A DNA stretch of 64,000 bases from the NCBI RefSeq assembly GCF_036323735.1, contig NC_086033.1:4082826-4146825 (forward strand), written 5' to 3'. The notes under the pieces are model-generated. The model was not told the DNA's origin and made no database searches. It worked only from the letters and a program-made list of their open reading frames with translations. Positions within the stretch are counted from its first letter, which is position 1; each line of letters starts with the position of its first letter. Both the position numbers and the translations under genes were made by a program. Positions 12,372 through 21,668 of the stretch are shown piece by piece. Source of the DNA: Rattus norvegicus (Eukaryota > Chordata > Mammalia > Rodentia > Muridae).

Positions 12372-14585
12372 GAGAGAGAGATATCCTGACTTGCCTCAGT
12401 CAAGCACTAGCCACTTAGTGTCTTAGTCAGAATTTGGAGGCCTTCATGTCCACCTCTGTGAAACGGGAGTGCCGAGGTCTAAGAGACAGGAAAGCATTCT
12501 CCCGAGAGCTCAGTGACTGCTGATCCTGCTGACCATGCTACCTCCACAGGTCATCCTGGAAGCCTGGGTGAAAGGTGTGAACCCCAAAGGCAACTCCACC
12601 AACCCCAGCAACTGGGACTTCGGGAGCAGTTTCTTCTTTGCAGGCACAGTGGTCACTACCATAGGTAAAGGGGAGAGGAGCGAGGGGCCTCCCTAGACCC
12701 TACTCAGCGTGGGATCTGCTGTAAATTCCATCACTGGGACCAGGATGTGGTCTATCCCTGTGTGCCACACAGGACACAGATCGGGAAGTGGGTAGGGGAG
12801 ACCCACGGAAAAGGAAGGCAGAAATGACATAGATAGAAGTGACATGAATCATGGCTGTTGTCATGGAGGCAGAGAGTGGCAGTTAGGAGGGCTTCACAGA
12901 GGCAGCATCGTTGGAGATGAGCTTTCTGTAAGCAGAGACTGTTCTATCCGGGAATAGGCGAAGTGTCCACGGGAACAGGGAACTCTCATCTTCCCACAGA
13001 AGTCATGGAGACAAACCTTTGCTAGAGTTGGTGGGTGGGTGGGGGGAGTCGGTCCGGGGCTGTTCCCCCTCCCCCTAATCTGCACATTCCCTTGCTCTGC
13101 AGGTTATGGAAACCTGGCACCCAGCACGGAGGCAGGGCAGGTCTTCTGTGTCTTCTATGCCCTGATGGGAATCCCACTCAACGTGGTCTTTCTCAACCAT
13201 CTGGGCACAGGGCTGCGTGCCCATCTGACCACACTGGACAGGTGGGAGGACCACCCCAGGCATTCCCAGGTAAGGCAGCGTCCTCCCTCCCCTCCAGGCC
13301 CTGAGGACAGATAGTTGAGAATTGAGAGATGGGCTTGGGTATACAGACACCTGAGATTCGGGTATGGGGAGAGAAATAAGTGGAAGGTGATACGGGCTGG
13401 GAAGGGCATGGTCTGAAAAGGCTCTACCGCACTTTGACTGTGGATTCTACCTCTAAAGGGGCTGAGAGCCAGGCACTGGGTATGACTGAGAGTACTGATT
13501 CTGGGTGCTAGGCAGCTCTATGCTGTATCCTCCTTTGGTGGAGAATCTGAACGTTACGTTATCTCTCCACGGTGGTCACGGGTGTTCAAAACAGTCTCCA
13601 GGATACCCAGCACACCCCACAGAGGGATCTGGAACAGTTTGGTTGGGTGACAGTCGTCTAATCCCAGACCTGAGTAGAAACCCAGGGAGCCTGCTCAAGT
13701 GTGATTTTCAAGTTTAAAAGGGTCTTTGACTCCTTCCTTGACCCACTAACACATTCCCCGGCTTAGGAAAGCTTGGCACGAACAAGTCCCATGCGCATGC
13801 GTGCCGTCCCACCCAAAAGTCTGCAGCAGGGATGGAGTGGGGGTGGAGCTTAGACATTGCCCTGCCCACACCTAACTTTCCCCAGACCTCCCTCATATCC
13901 GTCCAGAACCTCCCAAGACGTCTCAAGGGCAGACTCTTCTCCTCCCAGCTCCTGCAGGTCCTGGGCCTGGCTCTGTTCCTGACCTTGGGGACCCTGGTCA
14001 TTCTCATCTTCCCGCCCATGTTCTTCAGCCACGTGGAGGGCTGGAGCTTCCGTGAGGGCTTCTACTTCGCCTTCATCACCCTCAGCACCATTGGCTTCGG
14101 GGACTATGTTGTCGGTGAGAATGGGATAACCAGGTTATCTTGGTGAGCACCCGCTGGGATGATGAACACAGAGGTACCAGCTGCGTGAGGTTGGTTACTT
14201 CTGCAGCCGCTTAGAACTCTTGGTGGCCTCCTCAGAAGTCTCTGGTCCAGTAGCCATCACCGCTTCCTCCGTTAGTAGTCCTTGGTATGAGGACGGGGCA
14301 GAGTACATCCCTATGGAAGCTGGGGGTGGCAATGCCCTCTGACACGAGCCATCCCTTCCCTGGACAGGCACAGACCCCAGCAAGCACTACATTGCGGTGT
14401 ATCGGAGCTTGGCAGCTATATGGATCCTCCTGGGCCTGGCGTGGCTGGCAGTGGTCCTCAGCTTGGGATCCCTGCTTCTGCACAGGTGCTCCCGGCTCTG
14501 GCAGCTTATCCGAGGCCTGGACGTTAAGGACGGAGCAGCCCCGGGCTCTGAGCCCAGATCACAGAAAATCCCCTTCTCTGCATGA
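8877..14585 (+). CDS. Kcnk16: Kcnk16 / TALK-1 two-pore-domain K+ channel, 5 coding exons
   Basis: The coding exons are 8877-9089, 12550-12664, 13103-13269, 13949-14114 and 14368-14585. All introns are GT-AG, and the joined length of 879 nt gives 292 residues plus TGA. The product is a plasma-membrane K2P channel: M1 about 14-34, extracellular cap with Cys60 and sequons at N57 and N86, filter TTIGYGN at 107-113, M2 about 122-143, M3 about 167-190, filter TIGFGD at 212-217, M4 about 234-258, and a short cytosolic tail. It matches recalled human KCNK16 nearly residue for residue except in the tail, which is about 17 residues shorter. The family gives alkaline-activated background K+ current and is mainly expressed in pancreatic islets, where it limits Ca2+ influx and insulin secretion. 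The start has A at -3. A decayed paralogue follows on the same strand. Confidence 0.97.
9090..12549 (+). other. Kcnk16 intron 1
   Basis: This 3.46-kb intron has GT-AG ends. It holds B2-type SINE fragments at about 9326-9625 and 9765-10090, a (CA)n tract at 11976-12010 and a compound (CTGT)n-(TG)n-(GA)n tract at 12252-12381. The rest, about 10100-11900, is unique-looking sequence with no exon I can recognise. Confidence 0.85.
12550..12664 (+). CDS. Kcnk16: Kcnk16 coding exon 2 (cap end, pore helix 1)
   Basis: The acceptor CCTCCACAG precedes GTC ATC CTG, and the donor is GTAAAG at 12665. The 115 nt encode residues 72-109 plus the first base of Gly110. The exon carries the sequon N86-S-T, the pore helix (SSFFFAGTVVTTI) and the start of filter 1, which is split across the intron in phase 1. 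Confidence 0.97.
12665..13102 (+). other. Kcnk16 intron 2
   Basis: This 438-bp GT-AG intron interrupts the first selectivity filter codon. I see no repeat or other signal in it. Confidence 0.9.
13103..13269 (+). CDS. Kcnk16: Kcnk16 coding exon 3 (filter 1 GYGN, M2)
   Basis: The acceptor CTCTGCAG precedes GT TAT GGA AAC, completing the GYGN filter at residues 110-113. The exon continues through M2 (VFCVFYALMGIPLNVVFLNHLG) and the M2-M3 cytosolic loop, ending with CAG before donor GTAAGG in phase 0. The 167 nt combine with exon 2 to whole codons. Confidence 0.97.
13270..13948 (+). other. Kcnk16 intron 3
   Basis: This 679-bp phase-0 intron has GT-AG ends. I see nothing else in it that I can support. 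Confidence 0.9.
13949..14114 (+). CDS. Kcnk16: Kcnk16 coding exon 4 (M3, filter 2 GFGD)
   Basis: The acceptor CCTCCCAG is followed by CTC CTG CAG GTC CTG. A second CAG nine nt downstream could act as an alternative acceptor that drops three residues, but the upstream site fits the human protein. The exon encodes M3, the conserved FSHVEGWSF motif, pore helix 2 and filter STIGFGDYVV, ending one base into Gly221 at the donor GTGAGA. Confidence 0.97.
14115..14367 (+). other. Kcnk16 intron 4, open for ten codons
   Basis: This 253-bp intron has GT-AG ends. If it were retained, the frame would continue GENGITRLSW and then stop at 14144-14146, giving a product that ends after filter 2 and lacks M4. 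Confidence 0.85.
14368..14585 (+). CDS. Kcnk16: Kcnk16 coding exon 5 (M4, C-terminal tail, stop)
   Basis: The acceptor TGGACAG is followed by GC ACA GAC CCC AGC. The exon encodes residues 221-292: the GTDPSKHY loop, M4 (AAIWILLGLAWLAVVLSLGS) and a short tail ending IPFSA before TGA at 14583-14585. The tail differs from the longer Arg/Gly-rich human tail I recall, while the membrane part is conserved. Confidence 0.96.
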
Positions 14586-15068
14586 GACCCAGGTGTCCTG
14601 ACCTGCCCTCCCCAAACCCGTGACATTCCCTGCCCTTCCCTTAACCCTAACCTCCCCCCACCCCCCCCCTGCCCACACTACCCAGCAACTCTCCAGGGAG
14701 AAAAAGGAGACAGATGAACCTACAGAGTAACTGAGGGGAGACAAGGAGACAAAATCAAAGTCTGTGTGGGTGGAGATGTCAAGGTTGCCCTGTTTCCCAA
14801 AGAGAACCTGGAGGAGAAGTTAAACCCGACATGAATCGTGGCCGAGTCACTATTGCCATCTTAATGTAGTAACGGGACCCCTTAGGCTGCAAGCAAAAGC
14901 GGACTTGATTGTTGTATCATTTACGATCTACATGGCAGGCTCTTAACAGGTCCGTACTAGGTAGCAGGCGCTGTGCCTGGTTCTAGGGCTTTGACAGTGG
15001 TGGTCTGGGCTGTGCTGTGTCGTCAGTCTTGAAGGAGCCCCCGAGGCAGCGTCCTCATCTTTGATGGG

Positions 15069-15074
15069 AATAAA
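15069..15074 (+). terminator. candidate poly(A) signal of Kcnk16
   Basis: AATAAA lies 484 nt after the stop codon, on the coding strand. A second AATAAA at 15982-15987 is an alternative. Which one is used cannot be told from sequence. Confidence 0.4.
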
Positions 15075-16193
15075 CCTGGGGAGAATGAAAGTTCAGGGCA
15101 GTGGCTGGAGGAGGAGAGCTGGACACACACCTGGGGACACCTTTGGTGTCCCCAAGAAGCCATCCTCAGGAGTCTCACAGCTGAGGAACAAGAAGCCTGC
15201 CGGTCAGTTCTCCAGCTCTCCTTGCTTACAAGTGGAGAGGGATCCTAGAACAACACGGGGGACCCCTTTCAGGTGTCCCACCACTTTCCTGAACATGACC
15301 TCCCCTGACCCTCAGAGCACTCTTAGACCTCTTTACTCCCCCTGAGAAGCTGGGGGCAGGGTGGGGGCAGCAGATCCCAAGAGCTTCATAGACTGTGCCC
15401 TCCTTAATGGTATGGACTCCCCTGGGAACACTCTTCATCTGAGCCTGGTCCTTCTGCCAGACTGCGACACTGGGCCAGAAGGGAGAGACGGTTTGGCCCA
15501 GACTCACGGGATTGGGAACTAATTTTTGTTTGGACTTCCTTCCCCTCTCCAGTGACAGAGGGGTTCCCAAATTCTGTGTCCTCTTTATAGCATTAAGGGT
15601 GGGGTGGGACTGTGAGCCCCAGAGGTTGAGGGGAGTCCCAGGGAAGGACCCACATTGGCAGAGGGTTCCCAGCACCCAAGTCTTACTGCCACCCAGGGAA
15701 AGATTCAACTCGGATGTCTCCAACACGTCTACACACGCTGGACCCCGCTTCTGTTCTGGGTGCATGGAGATGCAGGGACTTCCCTCCAAAGCAGCCAGGA
15801 AAGTTCGCTCTCGTTCTCTTGCCTGCTAACCTCCCAACCCGCGGTCAGCACAGACAAACCATGCCCACCTGGCCCCTATTTTATTTATTTTAGTAAACTG
15901 GCTGTAGGGAGATCTAGGATGACGCAAGCATGCATTTGGAAGACGTCCGTGGCCCCTCAGCTTAGGCAGGAGTCCGGTGTTAATAAACTTGGCTGCTGTT
16001 TCTTCTCTGCAGTGGATTGCAGGAGTCTCTCCTACTGCGTGGAAGCGCCGGGGTGGGTGGGGGGGCGGGGGGAGAGGTGGGAGAGAATAAGGTCTCTGGG
16101 CCCTTCTGTCCCATGGCTGTGGCTGCAGCCCAACAGCCCTCTCCTTTCCTCTGATGTGGGGGTGGCCACGCCACACTCTTCTAGGAGTGTTTT

Positions 16194-16246
<53 letters not shown>
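16194..16246. repeat. (TTG)n microsatellite
   Basis: About 17 TTG units lie between Kcnk16 and the Kcnk17 relic. Apparent poly-Cys, poly-Gln or poly-Thr frames over it are artefacts. Confidence 0.95.
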
Positions 16247-16434
16247 CCAGGGATTGGATCCTTGTGGTTGGGGAGGGCCATCCCATCCTCCAGTATTCCC
16301 GAAGAGGGAAAAAGAGAAAGGCGTTTTGCTTAGAGAAGGGCCATTCCTGGCTCTTCCTGCCTAACCTGGCTCCCGTACCACATAGCTCTCCCGAGTTCTG
16401 GCCTCCCCAGTCATGTTAGCACACCAAGACTCCT

Positions 16435-16667
16435 GTGACCAAGGCTACCTGTGGCTGCGATCTCCCATGGCGCCTTAGTGGGCTGGGGGCTGCGGCATGC
16501 AGCATGCGAGGCACCAGGCTCCTGCTACTCTCCTTTCTGGCTTGTTGCTGGACGCTGGAATGTTCTGGACGCTGGAGGGTCACGTGCCGCAGCCTCCCCC
16601 GCCACAGGTGGGGGGGCTACAGAACTACGCATGTCTGGTTGGCCTGGCGCTAGGCCTGCTGATCCCG
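16435..16667 (+). pseudogene. Kcnk17-ps: Kcnk17 relic exon 1
   Basis: The early part reads GTRLLLLSFLA in one frame, like human STVLLLLAYLA. The match then moves to another frame, GMFWTLEGHVPQ and LQNYACL, like human GVFWTLEGRAAQ and LQNFTCL. The shift fits a net 4-nt loss at about 16543-16559. About five codons are missing before LQNYACL. The aligned start codon is GTG. A donor-like GTTAGG remains at 16668. The 233 nt compare with 237 expected. Confidence 0.82.
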
Positions 16668-19141
16668 GTTAGGGGCCAACCTGGGGAAAAAGTGGATTGG
16701 GCAGGGGCTCACAGGATACTTGGTAGGGCTGAAGGATGCTCTGGCCCGGGATCCTGGGAGCTGTTATCCAACAGAGAGGTGAAGGGCACAGGTCTGGGAA
16801 CAGCAGGGCTGAGTGGTTGGAGGTGGGTGGCCATGGGTTGGGCTGGACAGCAATTGGGTCTTCATCCTTAAGGAATTGAGAGGGCTCGGCTAGCCTTTAG
16901 AAGAATACAGCCATCCTAAATTTGGAAATAAATACAGAAGGTGCCCTTCCCTGGGTCACAAGCTACTGGGCGGCCATGATAGTCAAGATAGCACTTGATT
17001 TGGTGGCAGCCCTGTGTAGGATAGCCCTATGGGTTTCGGAGGGTGGGGGGGTGGCGGATGGAAGGCGACATCTAGCCTTTCCCGGAGGGCGCACACGGTG
17101 GGGGTGGGGCAAATAGAAACCTTTGGCTTGACTCTAAGGAGGATCAGGACCCAGGGCCGGAACAGAATCTTTGGCACTTGGGAAAGGGCTCCTCCAATAG
17201 GGGTGGTTAAAATAAAGCCAAATTGTGCTTGCCCTGAACAGGGACAAAGGAGAGAGAGGGGCTGCGAGTGAGGGGACCTTGGCTGGATCATAGGATCCAG
17301 TTTTTCTAGAGGACATCCTGTCCCACCTGCAGTGAGGACCGGGATGAAACGAGTGGGCATGGGTGCATGGATCACTCGGCCAGAGGCTCCTTAGCTGGTG
17401 AGATGCTAAAGGGTAGGGAGGCAGGGGGCGGTTCATCCTAGCAGGGCTTCCCGTGGATGGCTCTTCCTTCCATTCATGGTCTGCAAGGAACACAGGGCCA
17501 GGCAGCTGAGCAAGCCAGTGTTTGCATTAATATCCACACAGAGCGCAGGGGACAGAGCGTAGACCCACATGCCTGGGTGAAGAATCTTCACGGTCCTGTG
17601 CCCCAGTCTCTAGGCTGAAGCCAGGTAGCGGAATGGAAGAGGAAATTGTTGGGGGTGGGACAGGAGGTCAGCTCAGTGGAGATGGACTTCCAAACTTTTG
17701 GGAAGACCAATTGGGCAGGATCCGGAGCTAGGCAGGGTGGGGGCTGTGTCTACTCACAGCCACCACAATCGGCAAACACCTCTGTGGCAGCTCTTCCCTT
17801 GCTCAAGGCCCCCACTTCCTTCTCAGGAGTCTCACTAGCAGGTAGCATCCCTATTTGGAGATGAGCAAGGCTCAGAGAGGGTTTGTGTGAACGCAGGCCT
17901 GCACAGCCAAGAGCGGAGGCCACTGACTGGCCAGACGATGCTTCTGTGCACACCTACGCGTGTGATTGTTTCCCAGAATTCCCAGCCATGCTCCACGGAT
18001 TTAACCTTCGCCGAGAAGATCAACCATTGTTAATATGTTACAGATAAGGGAGTCGAGGCATGTAGAAATTGACCAACCGCAACACAGCCGCCTTCGTGTC
18101 TAAAACGGCTTTGATGGCCTGTGTCAGAGTTAATTCTGTCCTCTGTCCCACTGAAGGCTGAGGTCATGTCTCTGTGTTCTTCCAGTGAACCCCAACCTAC
18201 TGCTTCCTGCAAGGCTGGGAATGAACTGGGCAGCAGTGGAGTAGAGGTAGCCCAGAACCCATCCTGACCCAGCTAGGGCACCAATGAATTACCAAAGGAA
18301 CTGTCCAACCAGGTCTATCTGGGCGAGCCAGTGAGCTCGTTGGGGTTATTAACAGGAGCATGGGGAGTCAAAGGCAGCCATATTACTGAAAAGCCCATCC
18401 CAGCGGGGGCAATACTGCACAGAAGCCACGTCTGTGGAACTCACCACACAACGTGCAGGCAGCCACACCGAAGCGTCCCTTCTCTTCCGCAAACCAATCG
18501 TTACCTTGCATACAACACGAAAGAGGGGCTCTGTGAATCCTGTAACTGTCGGAGCCTGAGAGCCTTGTAAGTGAATGAGAACACGTGGGTGAGTGCACGC
18601 GGCTCGCAGGTAGATTGAGGAGAAGGTTTGTGGTAAATGTGATGGGGAGCGTAAACAGAGGCATCTGGAAGAGTCCAGACCGACCTGGGCGATGAGGGGA
18701 CCATGGGGAGTGGAGGGGAGAGGGGAAGGGAGGAGGGGAGAGCAGGGGGAGAGCCAAGAGCAGTCGTCAAGAGACCAAGAGGTTGGGTGGGTTATACAGG
18801 GAAGAGAAGCTGGGGGAAGGGCCCAAGGGAGTTTAGGATGGGGGCAGGGTATGGCAGCCAAGGACATCTTCATAACAGATGCTGGTGATTCTGAGAGGCT
18901 GGCAGACAGTGGCCACTTTGATGTGTTGATAGGTCCCGAGTTTGAGACCTCACAGTAAGTCCTTTGAGTGTCTCTTCCCCACTCCAGAAGGAAGTCTCTC
19001 ACTTTGTAGAGTCTGATATAACCTGAAGACTGCAAGAGTACAAGTGTAGGCAGGGACATAGATGTGGGTGTGTGGATGTCTTGGGGTGCAGGAGTAAAGC
19101 CCCCTCCCAAGGTCCTGTTGGTCACTACAACTTCTTTCTGG
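16668..19141 (+). other. Kcnk17 relic intron 1
   Basis: This is mostly unique-looking sequence. A dispersed rodent repeat at about 18295-18500 resembles the blocks at 2135-2300 and 37770-38030. A weak MIR-like stretch lies at about 17850-18080. No exon is recognised; a 282-codon frame on the - strand here has no recognisable features. Confidence 0.6.
18295..18500. repeat. dispersed repeat (family B)
   Basis: It shares GAGCCAGTGAGCTCGTTGGG and AAAAGCCCATCCCAGCGGGG with the block at 2135-2300. Confidence 0.5.
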
Positions 19142-19254
19142 GACATCATCCAAGCATACGACGATGGGACCAGCCTCCTAGGAAATGCCACCAACATGGG
19201 GTCTGGGAGTTCGTGGACTCTTTCTTCTTTTCCGTGTCCACCGTCACCACTATG
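19142..19254 (+). pseudogene. Kcnk17-ps: Kcnk17 relic exon 2
   Basis: DIIQAYDDGTSLLGNATNM reads in one frame and WEFVDSFFFSVSTVTT in another, matching DVVQAYKNGASLLSNTTSM and WELVGSFFFSVSTITT of human KCNK17. The shift is a one-base loss at about 19199-19204. A second base is missing just before the donor GTAATG. The two bases before the exon are GG, not AG. The length is 113 nt against 115 expected. Confidence 0.9.
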
Positions 19255-21021
19255 GTAATGGCTGGGTAGGGACAGTCTGGTGGGGTGGGGGAAGTGACTT
19301 CTCCCTGAGAGTCAACAGAGCCTCCCCAAGAGGCAGTGGAACTGGTGGTGGCATCTGAAGAAACTAATCCAGGTGTCACATCTATAACACAGTCAGTTCT
19401 ACAGCACGACATCCACCCTCCTACAAGCAGCACCCCTTCCTCAGTGCCGTAGACTTGGTTTCTGCATTTCATCAGGCACAAAGGGGACTGCGCACACTTT
19501 CAATTTGGGGAGCTGCTGCCCCCTGGGGCTTTAGTCATCCCACTCAGCCCCTCCTACAGTCCCTCTTAGTCCACCAGCGCCTGTCATCCCTGTCACTGTT
19601 CTCCAGACCCATTCTCATCCAGAGCCAAGCTGAGGTGGGACTCATCAGAAAAGGGTCCCTAGAAACTGTTGTGTGAAAACTGTGGGCAGAAAGCACTGGG
19701 TTCCTGCAGTTTTGAATTTCAGGAAATAATGCTGTTAGTGGCCCTAACCCCCTTCCTCGCGGCATCCCCTGCATGACCTGGACTTACCACCAGGTGGCAG
19801 GCTCACACCAACTATGATTCAGTTCCAGCTTCTCTTACCTTGTCCAACCAAGAGTGAGTAGGTGAATTGCACTGTACAAAGTCCTCCGTGTGGCTTTAAT
19901 CCAGCCACTACTTCTAGAAGGGTACTCTGACGACTCCAGGGAGCATGGGCAATCTTTGAGACAAGTGTGTGTGAAAGCTCCCTCTGTCCCCATAGACCTG
20001 CCAGAAACCCTGGAAGGACCAACTGGCCATCCTGGTGTTTCTACATCTCTATTTATCCATATCTTTTATTTATTTAATGTGTGTGTGGGGCATTTTGGTT
20101 TATTTTTCCTCTGTAGCTATCCACCTTGTTTTGTTGAGACAGGGTCTCTCATTGTGACCCAGGACTCACCAAACTGGCTAAACTAACTGACTAGAGAACC
20201 CCAGTGATTTTCCTATCTCTGCCCGGCCCCCCAGTACAGGCACACAGCACCACACCCCACTTTTTATGTGAGTGCTGCCTGAGGTCATCTTGCTTGTGAA
20301 GTGGGCACTTCCCTGCCTGGGCTAATTTTTTTTTTTTTTTAGGAGCTGGGGACCGAACCCAGGGCCTTGCGCTTGCTAGGCAAGCGCTCTACCACTGAGC
20401 TAAATCCCCAACCCCCTGTTTTTGGTTTTGATACAGAGGGTCATGTAGCTCTACGTGTTCTGGAACTCACTATGTAGACCAAGCTGGCCTTGCACTCACA
20501 GAGATCGACCTGCATCTGCCTCCTGGGCACTGGGATTAAAGGCATGAGCCACTGTGCCAGACTTAGAGACCTTGTTTTGAGGCAAATAAAATAAAACAAA
20601 ATGTGAGAGGAGACGATGGGGATTCCAGGAGGTTCTCGGGACAGGTGCCAGTATGGGGCCACTTTCCATCACCCATCGATCCATACACTCAGCCCTTTCC
20701 CACACTGTCTGCTCAGGGAGTCATATTCCCATCTACAGCATGTCCCCACTGTGGCTTCTTCACAGCTGTGCCAAGTGAATGTTGGCAGCCCATTTTAAGT
20801 CCAAGGAAACGGGCTCAAAAATATCAAAGCCCCACAGCCTTGCAGGGGACAGGGCACGAGAAAGGCAGCTGGGAGGGAAGAGAGCTCTGAGTCATTACTC
20901 AAGCTGCCCACTTACCACAGCGGAAGTGGAATCCTGGGAGCTGGGTGGGATGGGCAGGGAAAGGGGCGTATTTGTAACCTTGGAAAAAGGGGGATGGCCA
21001 TGTGCAGAGCCAGAGGAAGAG
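19255..21021 (+). other. Kcnk17 relic intron 2 with ID and B1 insertions
   Basis: It holds an antisense B1-like SINE piece at about 20110-20200, an ID element on the - strand at 20326-20416 and an antisense B1 at about 20418-20570. The rest is unique-looking. Confidence 0.65.
20326..20416 (-). mobile_element. ID element 2
   Basis: The reverse complement of the ID consensus, with a poly-T (A-tail) at the left end and an intact core. Confidence 0.95.
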
Positions 21022-21182
21022 TCCCCTTCAACCTGAGCCCGCAGACCTTGGCTGCCCACGTCTTCTGAGTATTCTTTTCTCTGCTTGGGATTCCGCTCAA
21101 CTTCGTGATGCTCAACCACCTGGGCCACCTCCTGAAGCGTGGGGTGCACAAACGTGCCCACCGGCTTGGGGGCAGCTGGCAG
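21022..21182 (+). pseudogene. Kcnk17-ps: Kcnk17 relic exon 3
   Basis: After the lost filter, the frame reads NLSPQTLAAHVF, stop, VFFSLLGIPLNFVMLNHLG, then ends LGGSWQ; this matches the M2 region of KCNK17. The stop is TGA at 21066-21068, where human has Cys. The eight bases that should complete GYG read TCCCCTTC. The donor is ATAAGG at 21183 instead of GTAAGG. The length of 161 nt is exactly as expected. Confidence 0.92.
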
Positions 21183-21493
21183 ATAAGGGGAATGGTCGGG
21201 AACCGGCATGAGTCATTTCCAGAAGGAAGGACTGTGGTGGAAATGGGGTACAGGATTAGGAGGGGTGGAATGGGGAAAAGGAGGGGATTGGTAGGGTTAG
21301 GGGAACAAAGTCTAGAATAGGATGTTTGATTGTTAAGACGTCCATTATGGGGTTGAGAATGATGGCAGGAATCAAAGCCGCCATAGGCTCTTGGCAGGTA
21401 ATGTGGGGAAAACCCAAAGCTGGCGAGGTGGGAATAGGGAACTCCCTTCTCGATCCTCAGGCCAGAGCCATTGGCCAGTGCTGTGCGCTGCAG

Positions 21494-21668
21494 GACCCCT
21501 CACGGGCAAGGTGGTTAACAGGCTCGCCTGAGCTGCTCTCAGGCCTCCCGTTCTTCCTGTTGCAGCCCGCACTTATCTTCTCCCACGTGGAAGGCTGGAG
21601 CTATGTGGAGAGCTGCTTCTTCGCTTTCGTCACACTTAGCACGGTGGGCCCCGGGGACCACGTGACGC
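21494..21668 (+). pseudogene. Kcnk17-ps: Kcnk17 relic exon 4, frame open
   Basis: The acceptor CTGCAG is intact and the 58-codon frame is open with no indel. It includes ARWLTGSPELLSGL, FSHVEGWSY and the pore helix FAFVTLSTV. Filter 2 reads GPGD at 21647-21658 in place of GFGD, and the following Tyr is His. The donor position reads C|ATGAG, so GT has become AT at 21669-21670. Confidence 0.94.

Larger units (their letters stand above)
14586..16434 (+). other. Kcnk16 3'UTR and intergenic gap to the Kcnk17 relic
   Basis: AATAAA motifs at 15069-15074 and 15982-15987 are the candidate poly(A) signals. A (TTG)n tract occupies 16194-16246. The gap between the Kcnk16 stop and the relic start is only about 1.85 kb, so the two genes sit nearly end to end. 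No other gene is visible. Confidence 0.6.

Noticed and set aside
15655..16419. 254-codon + frame with a poly-Cys run
   Set aside because: The run is the (TTG)n microsatellite read in one frame; no domain is present.
18349..19197. 282-codon open frame on the - strand within relic intron 1
   Set aside because: It spans a repeat and the reverse of Kcnk17 relic exon 2, has no recognisable domain and no paired splice or promoter signals; it looks like a chance frame.
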